Position numbers and translations under genes: made by a program. Below, one piece after another: positions 1 to 6,024 of a stretch of 12,474 nt of DNA. The stretch is from assembly GCA_027618625.1 (NCBI GenBank), contig JAQCER010000029.1, positions 1 to 12,474 of the forward strand. The letters run 5' to 3'. The first letter of the stretch is position 1. Each line of letters starts with the position of its first letter. Source of the DNA: Verrucomicrobiota bacterium. GTDB lineage: Bacteria; Verrucomicrobiota; Verrucomicrobiia; Verrucomicrobiales; DEV007. The notes below the pieces were generated by a model, which worked only from the letters and a program-made list of their open reading frames with translations, searched no databases and had not been told where the DNA came from.

Positions 1-94
1 ATGAGTCATTCGCCTACACCTGCGCGAATTTCCATAAGTACAAGTACAAACTATTGAAAACACGCCCTAATAAATACGCCAAATACTTTCTGCC

Positions 95-830
95 TCAATC
101 CTCCTCGAAGTTCTTCAGATCGAAGCAGAACACGGCACTGGCCTTGTTGTCGAACTCCGTTGGCGGAAGGAGGATCAACCTAGGGCGAGGAAATCTGGTC
201 CGAACTTTACGGAGCCTGCGAAGCTGTGTGCGGGGTTTCCACTGGTTGCTCGTCGGGTTCAATGCATAAGGAACACCACCCCGTGAGGTTCGACCCCAGG
301 CCATAAGGTGGTGTGAGCCCCGACAGCAATGGAGTCGCACGAGACTTCGATGCCATGCCCGAATCGCTCCAACTTCAGTCCGCTGAGGAAGAGATCGTCT
401 AAAGTCTCCTCCAAGCGCTAGTGAAACTTCCACGACCCATCTGCAGCTCCAACAGCGCCCGAATCGCGAAAAACTTTGACGTGACCTGCGGGAGAAGCAC
501 GCTCGCCATTGCGTGCAGAATAAGACGTGACGATCAGCCATTGATCATGCAGGGTGAGTCGATCCTAACTGCTCATCGATCGCTATGCTGTTGGGCCGTG
601 AAGCCCGGGCGCTCCCACCGCGACGAACCGATCGCCGGCCGCGACTGAACATCCAAACAATGGTGGTTCGGTGGTTTCCCGATTGCTAGTAACCGCAGTG
701 TCGAGCTGCCAACGATCATCGCTTCCGAGAAAATACACCGATGCTTCACCGTGGTTCACCAGTTTGCGTTCATCGTCGTTCGGAGGCGGGTTCCTTGGGC
801 GGTTTGTCGGTATCTGTTCGTGCAAAGGCG
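95..830 (-). pseudogene. Decayed FG-GAP (integrin-alpha-like beta-propeller) repeat protein, fragment
   Basis: No intact gene lies in the first 860 bases, but the minus strand carries successive FG-GAP-like repeats scattered over different frames. Reading 5' to 3' on the minus strand: 825-583 gives GEASVYFLGSDDRW...FGCSVAAGDRFVAVGAPG; about 573-419 gives LHDQWLIV...GHVKVFRDSG...DGSWKF; about 396-259 gives RFGHGIEVSCDSIAVGAH...HGVVFLM; 261-175 gives FAGSVKFGPDFLALG; 170-95 gives DNKASAVFCFDL. Each matches the family pattern F-G-x-S-V-x-x-x-G-D-x-x-A-V-G-A followed by G-x-V-x-V-F. Intact members are secreted or surface beta-propeller proteins, often adhesins. At least four frame changes plus stops mean no functional product. 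Both ends are approximate, and neither a signal peptide nor the original N-terminus was found. The repeat assignment rests on motif recognition by eye. Confidence 0.6.
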
Positions 831-882
831 GGCACGGTGGTATGGTAAGTCCTATTAGTTGAAACTCAACTCAACCCCTCGA

Positions 883-898
883 CGTTCTACGTGGAACT
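883..898. promoter_or_regulatory. parS: parS-like ParB-binding site (degenerate), overlapping the mnmG start codon
   Basis: The sequence CGTTCTACGTGGAACT matches the bacterial parS consensus TGTTNCACGTGNAACA at 13 of 16 positions. The inner 14 bases (884-897) form an inverted repeat with one mismatch. The GTG at 891-893 is the start codon of mnmG, so the site lies across the translation start. On its own it would be weak; the much better copy at 1648-1663 in the same gene makes it more credible. ParB binding here is an inference. Confidence 0.4.
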
Positions 899-2783
899 TT
901 TTATCTATCCGAAACATTACGACGTCCTCGTTGTCGGCGCTGGACACGCTGGGATCGAGGCCGCTCTCGCTGCTGCACGGCTGGGCGCTCAGACGGCTCT
1001 TCTCACCCAGAACCTCGATACTGTTGGCCAGATGTCCTGCAATCCCGCTATCGGAGGATTGGCAAAGGGCCACATGGTGCGGGAGATTGATGCGTTGGGT
1101 GGGGCGATGGGGGTCAATACCGATGCCACAGGGATTCAATTCCGAATCCTTAACGCCAACAAAGGACCCAGTGTCCGCGCCCCGCGAGCACAGTGTGACA
1201 AGAAGGCCTACCAGTTTCGGATGAAAGCCATCCTTGAAGCGACCCCTGGTCTCGACCTGCATCAGGGCAATGTCGCCCAGCTGATTGTGGAAAAGGGTGG
1301 CGTCACTGGCATCGATACCTCCCTCGGGATGCGCATCGCTGCCAAAGCCATCGTCATCAGCGCCGGAACCTTCATGCGTGGACTGCTCCATGTAGGAATG
1401 CAAAATCAGGCCGGCGGACGAATGGGCGACTCCATTTCTACGCTCAGCGACAGTCTGAAGGCGCTTGGGTTCGAGGTTGCCCGATTCAAGACCGGCACCC
1501 CATGCCGTGTCAACGGGCGTTCCATTGACTTCTCAAAGTGCGAACGACAGGATGGGGACACGCCGATTCCACGGTTCTCCTTCCTGCCGGGCGGCCTCGA
1601 TGCAGAGAATGAACTCTTCACCCTGAACCACGAAGATTCCGACGGAACGTTCCACGTGGAACAAATGCCGTGCTGGATGACCTACACCAACACCAGGACG
1701 CACGAATTGATCCGCCGTAACCTTGATAGATCTCCCATGTATTCGGGACAGATCGAAGGTGTGGGCCCGCGCTATTGCCCTTCCATCGAAGACAAAGTCG
1801 TGCGCTTCGCTGAAAAACCACAGCATCAGGTCTTCCTCGAACCCGAGGGACGCCATACCTTGGAATACTACGTCAATGGCGTCTCGACCAGCCTCCCCTA
1901 CGATGTCCAGCTGAACTTTATCCGTTCGATCGAAGGCTTGACCGAGGCAGAAATCATCCGCCCCGGCTATGCCGTGGAATACGATTACTGTCCTCCTACC
2001 CAACTCAGGCACACACTGGAGACCAAGCGCATTGAGAATCTCTACTTCGCCGGGCAGATCAATGGCACCTCTGGATACGAGGAAGCGGCCGCTCAGGGAC
2101 TCATGGCAGGGGCCAACGCCGCGCTCAAGCTTGCCGGAAAGGAACCCTTCGTCCTTCCCCGCTCTGCCGCCTACATCGGCGTCATGATCGACGACCTCGT
2201 CACCAAAGGAACGACGGAACCCTACCGGATGTTTACCAGTCGTGCAGAGTATCGCCTGTTGCTCCGCCAGGACAATGCCGACATACGCCTGACTCCGCTA
2301 GGCGTAGAGGCCGGACTGGTAACCCGCGAACGCCAGACCTTCACCGAATCAAAAATTGCCGAGTTGGCCGGGGCGCACCTTTTCAGTCAATCGAACTCAC
2401 TGCAGGGTTCACAGCTCCAGAAATGGTTTCGCCGCCCGGAAAACACCTTCCATAACCTCTCGGACACCTATCGCTCGGCTTTTAAGGACTCGATCTGGCA
2501 ATTGCTTGAGACCGATCTCAAATACGAAGGCTATGTCGCTCGGCAGCAAGACCTTATAGAGAAGGCGAGGAAAATGGAGTCCGCCCACATCCCGCCGAAC
2601 ATGGACTATTCGGGCATCGAAGGGCTCAAACAGGAGGCTCGATTGAAACTGGCCGCCATCGCCCCGAGCACCCTCGGCCAGGCCGGCCGCATCCAAGGTG
2701 TCACTCCGGCCGATATCGCAGTTTTGACCATCTGGATAAACCGAAAATCCGCCCCGAAGCCGGAAACCACGCTCGATTCCTAA
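891..2783 (+). CDS. mnmG: tRNA uridine-5-carboxymethylaminomethyl modification enzyme MnmG (GidA)
   Basis: This FAD-dependent enzyme works with the GTPase MnmE to install (carboxymethyl)aminomethyl groups at C5 of wobble uridine 34 in several tRNAs, improving decoding of codons ending in A or G. The 630-residue product has the usual length. The Rossmann FAD-binding motif GAGHAG is at residues 16-21, the first family signature GGLAKGHMVREIDALGG at 55-71, and the second (AGQINGTSGYEEAAAQG) at about 387-403. The C-terminal MnmE/tRNA-binding part keeps DYSGIEGLKQEARLKL and the closing GRIQGVTPADIAVL. The start is GTG at 891: the frame is closed by TAA at 846-848 and no ATG or TTG precedes it. No Shine-Dalgarno sequence is visible. 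Neither mnmE nor rsmG is adjacent. Two parS-like palindromes lie in the gene, one across its start. Confidence 0.97.
   Translation: MELFIYPKHYDVLVVGAGHAGIEAALAAARLGAQTALLTQNLDTVGQMSCNPAIGGLAKGHMVREIDALGGAMGVNTDATGIQFRILNANKGPSVRAPRAQCDKKAYQFRMKAILEATPGLDLHQGNVAQLIVEKGGVTGIDTSLGMRIAAKAIVISAGTFMRGLLHVGMQNQAGGRMGDSISTLSDSLKALGFEVARFKTGTPCRVNGRSIDFSKCERQDGDTPIPRFSFLPGGLDAENELFTLNHEDSDGTFHVEQMPCWMTYTNTRTHELIRRNLDRSPMYSGQIEGVGPRYCPSIEDKVVRFAEKPQHQVFLEPEGRHTLEYYVNGVSTSLPYDVQLNFIRSIEGLTEAEIIRPGYAVEYDYCPPTQLRHTLETKRIENLYFAGQINGTSGYEEAAAQGLMAGANAALKLAGKEPFVLPRSAAYIGVMIDDLVTKGTTEPYRMFTSRAEYRLLLRQDNADIRLTPLGVEAGLVTRERQTFTESKIAELAGAHLFSQSNSLQGSQLQKWFRRPENTFHNLSDTYRSAFKDSIWQLLETDLKYEGYVARQQDLIEKARKMESAHIPPNMDYSGIEGLKQEARLKLAAIAPSTLGQAGRIQGVTPADIAVLTIWINRKSAPKPETTLDS
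1648..1663. promoter_or_regulatory. parS: parS-like centromere site for ParB, inside mnmG
   Basis: CGTTCCACGTGGAACA differs from the parS form TGTTCCACGTGGAACA only at its first base. The inner 14 bases (1649-1662) are a perfect palindrome. ParB (Spo0J) binds such 16-mers and spreads from them to organise chromosome segregation; chromosomal sites cluster near oriC and are often embedded in coding sequence. mnmG is commonly origin-proximal, which agrees with the call. The same bases encode T-F-H-V-E-Q in MnmG, so a codon-driven coincidence is possible but unlikely for a 14-bp perfect palindrome of exactly this sequence. Confidence 0.65.
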
Positions 2784-2806
2784 CAGAACACTAATCACTC
2801 TTACAT

Positions 2807-3427
2807 TCACACACTAACATTTACACCACTGTTCGCTAACACTGATGCCAACAGTGATGCCAACAGATCAGTCACCTGATCGTCACTGCCCGGAGCATCG
2901 ATCAACCGCAGATCAGCAGCAGTGATTTGCTGAGGAATTTCCGGTAGATCCACCCAGGAACGGCACCCTCCATAGCTTCTGTGGTAAGGAATCCTCCACG
3001 TCTCCGCCAACTCCCAGACGCGCAGCACCGCCAGCTGCACACTCCCCTTCCCCGGCTCATCGCCATAGTCAAAACGCTCGCGGATCACAGATTCTTTCCA
3101 GATGTGCAGCGGTTCGAGTTTTTGCACCGCTTCCCAGTCCCGCATTTCTCCTCTCCACCTTACCTCGACAAAGTAACGAAGCGGGATCGATTCCTCCTCC
3201 ACTGGCACATCCCCAAGTTCAAACACCTCTCGGGCACTCTCTTCCTGCTGATGGAACAGCGTCGGAAACAAGAAAAACGCATCGTGCTTTGCAAACGAAA
3301 ATCCCGTCCGCCCTTCCGCAATCCCACCTTTGCGCAGGACAATCCGTTGCCGACCTGCCCCGATCGCAGCGCAAACGGACGACCATTCCTTAAAACCTAC
3401 GGGAGCCAATTCTGGTCTTTCGTGCAT
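2807..3427 (-). CDS. DUF1802 family protein
   Basis: The product, about 206 residues, has the N-terminal pattern of DUF1802 proteins: GFKEWSSVCAAIGAGRQRIV, then LRKGGIAEG, then a F-x-L-F-P-T-x-F-H-Q segment. The biochemical role of the family is unknown; members are small soluble proteins found next to unrelated genes. I chose ATG at 3425-3427 (MHERPELAPVGFKEW). An in-frame TTG at 3446-3448 would add seven residues and has an AAGGA sequence 4 bases upstream, so it is a real alternative. The gene converges on mnmG with only 23 bases between the stop codons. Its 3' end contains a 12-bp tandem duplication that gives the C-terminal LLASLLAS. No signal peptide or membrane segment is visible. Confidence 0.85.
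   Translation of the reverse strand: MHERPELAPVGFKEWSSVCAAIGAGRQRIVLRKGGIAEGRTGFSFAKHDAFFLFPTLFHQQEESAREVFELGDVPVEEESIPLRYFVEVRWRGEMRDWEAVQKLEPLHIWKESVIRERFDYGDEPGKGSVQLAVLRVWELAETWRIPYHRSYGGCRSWVDLPEIPQQITAADLRLIDAPGSDDQVTDLLASLLASVLANSGVNVSV
2843..2866. repeat. 12-bp perfect tandem duplication at the 3' end of the DUF1802 gene
   Basis: TGATGCCAACAG occurs twice back to back (2843-2854 and 2855-2866) and encodes LLAS-LLAS near the C-terminus of the DUF1802 protein. It keeps frame, adding four residues per copy. Nested inverted repeats follow directly: CAGTGA (2852-2857) pairs with TCACTG (2883-2888) and encloses GATCAG-TCAC-CTGATC (2866-2881). These could fold in RNA from either strand near the convergent gene ends, but there is no T-tract, so I do not call a terminator. 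Confidence 0.8.
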
Positions 3428-3519
3428 GACAAACAAGAGCGCGCGCAAGCATCCTTCGCAAATTGAAAAAATCCAGTAGCGCTTCCCGCGCGTCTGCGGT
3501 ATAGAAGCGCATCACAGAT

Positions 3520-3596
3520 GGTGACCGTAGCTCAGTCGGTAGAGCCCCGGTTTGTGGTACCGGTTGTCGCGGGTTCGAGCCCCGTCGGTCACCCCA
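3520..3596 (+). tRNA. tRNA-His, anticodon GTG
   Basis: A full cloverleaf is present. The acceptor stem GTGACCG (3521-3527) pairs with CGGTCAC (3586-3592). The D arm contains GCTC-AGTCGGTA-GAGC. The anticodon stem CCGGT/ACCGG encloses the loop TTGTGGT with anticodon GTG. The T arm is GCGGG-TTCGAGC-CCCGT. The discriminator is C (3593) and CCA is encoded at 3594-3596. The base at 3520 is G, giving the extra G-1 opposite C73 that is the identity element of histidine tRNAs. The gene ends 30 bases before rnc on the same strand, so the two may be co-transcribed. Confidence 0.97.
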
Positions 3597-3626
3597 CTCC
3601 AATTTTCGGACAGAACCCAGTTTCAG

Positions 3627-4352
3627 ATGGAGTCGCTCGAACAGCGGACAGGATACAAATTTCGCAACTCATTGCTTCTCGCCGAGGCCCTGACACATCC
3701 TAGTCTGGCCTACGAGACTCAAAGACCACACTTTGATAATCAAAGACTTGAGTTCCTTGGAGACGCCGTCCTTCAGCTTATTCTGACGGCGGAGCTTTAC
3801 CGAATCTTTCCCAAATTCAACGAGGGCACACTGACCAAACTCCGTTCCCGGCTCGTCTCCCGCACTGCTCTCAACCTCTGCGCCAAGTCCATCCACCTGG
3901 GCGACTACCTCCTCATGGGCAAGGGCGAAGACGCCTCGGGAGGACGCGAACGCGCCAGCACACTCGCAGATGCACTGGAGTCGCTCATTGGTGCCGTCTA
4001 TCTGGATTCAGGGCTCGAAGCTGCAAGGGACTTCGTCCTGCGGTTGTGCGCAGAGCCTCTCCAGGAAATTGTCGCCGAACCTGACGAAATTAATCCCAAA
4101 GGCCACCTTCAGGAATTGCTACAGGCACACTCGACCGTCAGTCCGCACTACCACATCGTTTCACAACAAGGCCCCGACCATTGTAAGATGTTCAAGGCGG
4201 AAGTCATCTGGCGTGGACAGATCCTTGGAATCGGTTGCGGAAAAAGTAAAAAGCTCGCAGAGACCGCTGCTGCCCGCTCTGCATTGCATAGCCCGGAGAT
4301 CGAGAGCCTGCTGGATTCCTCCCCATTACCCACCACCGTTTCTGCGCCATGA
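3627..4352 (+). CDS. rnc: Ribonuclease III
   Basis: The enzyme cleaves double-stranded RNA in rRNA precursor processing and in mRNA or antisense-RNA turnover, as a cytoplasmic homodimer using Mg2+. The 241-residue product has the normal length. The endonuclease signature DNQRLEFLGDAVL is at residues 37-49, with E42 and D46 in the places of E. coli E41 and D45. D115 and E118 in ADALESLIGAVYLDSG correspond to D114 and E117. The double-stranded RNA-binding domain runs from about 156 to 225, beginning NPKGHLQELLQ and ending with KKLAETAAARSAL. The frame stays open upstream into the tRNA, but the ATG at 3627 gives the family's usual N-terminus and avoids overlapping tRNA-His. No Shine-Dalgarno sequence is visible. 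The short tRNA-to-rnc gap makes tRNA release by RNase P/Z cleavage of a shared transcript plausible. Confidence 0.96.
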   Translation: MESLEQRTGYKFRNSLLLAEALTHPSLAYETQRPHFDNQRLEFLGDAVLQLILTAELYRIFPKFNEGTLTKLRSRLVSRTALNLCAKSIHLGDYLLMGKGEDASGGRERASTLADALESLIGAVYLDSGLEAARDFVLRLCAEPLQEIVAEPDEINPKGHLQELLQAHSTVSPHYHIVSQQGPDHCKMFKAEVIWRGQILGIGCGKSKKLAETAAARSALHSPEIESLLDSSPLPTTVSAP

Positions 4353-4640
4353 AACCACCACAGGACGCACTGAACAAACGTGTGAATAACCCCGGACCTA
4401 CTCCAGCTACTGAGGCTAACCTCCACCGTGCGACCAGATTCATCCTGCCCGTCACTACTTACTCGCACAGCTGTTCACAAATCGAAATCGCTGTTCCATG
4501 CGACCCAAAGAGGTGTTCCACAACTTTTACCCAGCTGTCCTGCCATCTATGATGAAGAGGATATCTTTTACCTTATATCCCCCCTCTCTAGAAAATGGGA
4601 ATAACACCTTTCAGGCACTCGGATCTCCTCGGTTTCACCA
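4353..4640. other. Non-coding stretch after rnc; possible DnaA box and half parS-like sequences
   Basis: I see no convincing gene here. TGTGAATAA at 4381-4389 is the reverse complement of TTATTCACA, a full match to the DnaA-box consensus TTATNCACA. Two looser relatives follow: CTGTTCACA at 4470-4478 and TGTTCCACA at 4514-4522, each with two mismatches. TGTTCCA, the left half of the parS form seen in mnmG, occurs near 4492 and 4514. One perfect box without a tight cluster is not enough to call an origin. No rnc terminator hairpin was found. Confidence 0.3.
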
Positions 4641-4955
4641 ATGATGGAAAAGCTGCGATGTGGCACTATTTTGATGGATCGCTTTCTGGAGTTCCTTAAG
4701 GCGGAAGACGCCCGGCAGCGCAGCCTGGGGAGCAGTGACCCAGTTGTCATTCTCGAATACGTCAAGTGTGCAGAAGGCTTCAGGGCCGGTCAGGCCTTCT
4801 GGAGCCTCATGTGGGCCAGGGGCAGCCGGGAACGACAGGATTGGTGCCTGTTCGAGGTTGCTGGCGTCACCATCTACATGTCTCGCCAAACCCAGCAGGC
4901 GCTCAAGTGGAAACACATCGACTATATTGATAATCAAATATTTGTGCCTTCATAG
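4641..4955 (+). CDS. Hypothetical protein, possibly interrupted by an in-frame stop
   Basis: This is a 104-residue product of unknown function. The second half looks like real protein, with a compact alternating pattern (WCLFEVAGVTIYMSRQTQQA followed by LKWKHIDYIDNQIFV) and no low-complexity bias. The start could be either ATG of the ATGATG at 4641-4646 or the ATG at 4674, which begins MDRFLEFLKAEDARQRSLG; no Shine-Dalgarno sequence helps to choose. After the TAG at 4953-4955 the same frame stays open for about 45 more codons, through IKFAPEPIRLDSGRNADETV, to the TAA at 5103-5105. The gene may therefore be a longer protein broken by a point mutation. I recognise no family, catalytic motif, signal peptide or membrane helix. 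Confidence 0.45.
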   Translation: MMEKLRCGTILMDRFLEFLKAEDARQRSLGSSDPVVILEYVKCAEGFRAGQAFWSLMWARGSRERQDWCLFEVAGVTIYMSRQTQQALKWKHIDYIDNQIFVPS

Positions 4956-5108
4956 CGACGGCACCTGGGGATCAAGTTTGCGCCCGAACCGATCCGTCTA
5001 GATAGTGGCCGGAATGCCGATGAAACAGTGGGAGCCTGGTTATTCATTCAAGCCAGACCAGCGGCAAGGTTACAGATTACGATTTTCATGAACAGGATTG
5101 ATTAAAAC

Positions 5109-5137
5109 TTGCGCCTCACTATGGAAAGCACTATACT
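5109..5137 (+). promoter_or_regulatory. Sigma70-type promoter ahead of the small membrane protein
   Basis: TTGCGC (5109-5114) and TATACT (5132-5137) are separated by 17 bases, matching -35 and -10 consensus hexamers at optimal spacing. An unbroken A/T run (5137-5159) follows. A start of transcription near 5143-5146 would leave a leader of only about 12-15 bases before the ATG at 5158. Confidence 0.5.
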
Positions 5138-5157
5138 TATTAAAATAATATATAAAT

Positions 5158-5295
5158 ATGGATATGAAGTTCTGGAAAAATGTTGGCGGATCACTTCCCG
5201 ACTGGGTGGCGACCGTTGCGTTTCTTGGCCTGACGCTGCTAATGTTCATCACTTTTATCACCACGGATGATAGCTCTCCCGTGTTTAAATTGTGA
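5158..5295 (+). CDS. Small single-pass membrane protein (45 aa), function unknown
   Basis: The ORF encodes MDMKFWKNVGGSLPDW, then a hydrophobic helix at about residues 17-35 (VATVAFLGLTLLMFITFI), then a short polar tail TTDDSSPVFKL. Positive residues before the helix and acidic ones after it predict the N-terminus inside and the tail outside. The short length, one membrane helix and W-containing amphipathic N-terminus resemble many uncharacterised bacterial small membrane proteins; I know no specific family. A well-spaced promoter lies directly upstream. There is no Shine-Dalgarno sequence, so initiation would be SD-independent. The ATG at 5164 (MKFWKN...) is an alternative start. Minus-strand frames through this stretch look like read-through of the decayed relic beside it. 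Confidence 0.5.
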   Translation: MDMKFWKNVGGSLPDWVATVAFLGLTLLMFITFITTDDSSPVFKL

Positions 5296-5379
5296 CTGGT
5301 GCCTACCTCTACTGTGGTCGCTATTAGACAAGCCTTCGAGCGCAGCGTTTCTGAAGCTATAATTGGATCGTCGATCCTG

Positions 5380-5612
5380 CGGTGGTGGTGTGATCCGCAA
5401 CCGGAGATAGCGCACGTGACCAGCCGGCACAAGGTGTCAGGTCTCTATAGGCCAGTTCCGATCGCCCATCAGCGACTGTGGTATGTGGTTAAGGGCGACA
5501 CGCTCGACCCTGGCATTTGTCCATGTCTCCAAGTCGTTGGACACTTCACCTGAAGACGTGTGATCGTCCTAGGCTCTGCCGCGATAGGAAATTTCATCGT
5601 TATACAGGCGAT
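5380..5612 (-). pseudogene. Decayed C-terminal domain of a large secreted verrucomicrobial-type protein
   Basis: One minus-strand frame reads NDEISYRGRA, stop, DDHTSSGEVSNDLETWTNAR, then VERVALNHIPQSLMGDRN, stop, HLVPAGHVRYLRLRITPP. It aligns segment by segment with the C-terminus of the subtilase at 9602-11746: FAFRRN with ISYRGR, VEYSSDLDAW with GEVSNDLETW, and YFRLRVEV with YLRLRITP. This tail is common at the ends of large exported verrucomicrobial proteins. Two in-frame stops and the lack of an upstream coding body show it is a remnant. I could not follow the rest of the gene with confidence between 5612 and 6024. Confidence 0.5.
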
Positions 5613-6024
5613 TGGTAACGGCAGGAAGGAAAAAGGACTCGGGACTGGAAGGCATCATTTTGTCTTCATCTCATACTTGGCGCGGTCGAATGCGGCGCCG
5701 CCGAGCGAACACATAGAGCGGATACCAGTAGCTGTGGCAGAGCTCCGAGAGAGCCTCCTTATATTTCCGGATCTCTGGAAACTATCGTTTATGCTGGCAG
5801 GATGGGTGCTCAGCCTCGCAATCCCTGAAAAATGGTTCATGGAATGGTGCGGACGGGCGCGATCGCCATTCCGCTCCCGTTGCAATCTGAACATTGCGTG
5901 AATCCGGCAGGAAAGTGGTTTCAGATGGCTTTCGGAGGGTAGACATCGTTGGTGATTCAAGCTAGGATAGCCATCCTTGCGCGTGTTTTCTTGCACGCTT
6001 TCACTCAAAAAGACACTGACGACC
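5613..6024. other. No supportable gene; probably eroded coding sequence
   Basis: Frames on both strands stay open for about 110-130 codons (for example 5560-5901 on plus and 5655-6038 on minus), but none shows a recognisable motif, plausible composition or start signal. The stretch adjoins the decayed secreted-protein tail, so it may be the unrecognisable upstream part of the same relic. The true regulatory region of the toroid gene at 6025 must lie here too, but I see no clear promoter. Confidence 0.35.

Noticed and set aside
54..269. 71-codon plus-strand frame near the window start
   Set aside because: It is antisense to the FG-GAP relic, has no homology signal or start context, and its composition is explained by the opposite strand.
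421..862. Short plus-strand frames in the upstream region
   Set aside because: They lie opposite recognisable FG-GAP repeat fragments on the minus strand and look random.
2866..2881. GATCAG-TCAC-CTGATC hairpin as a bidirectional terminator for mnmG and the DUF1802 gene
   Set aside because: It lies inside the DUF1802 coding region, has only a 6-bp mixed stem and no T-tract in either direction.
3500..3505. TATAGA as a -10 element for the tRNA-His/rnc unit
   Set aside because: No -35 hexamer is at 16-18 bases (TTGAAA at 3463 is 31 bases away), so the evidence is too weak for a promoter call.
4349..4552. 67-codon frame after rnc
   Set aside because: It is rich in Thr, Ser, Pro and Cys without motif or helix pattern; more likely non-coding.
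5560..5901. 113-codon plus-strand frame, and the opposing 5655-6038 minus frame
   Set aside because: Neither shows family motifs or a credible start; they overlap each other and adjoin a decayed gene.
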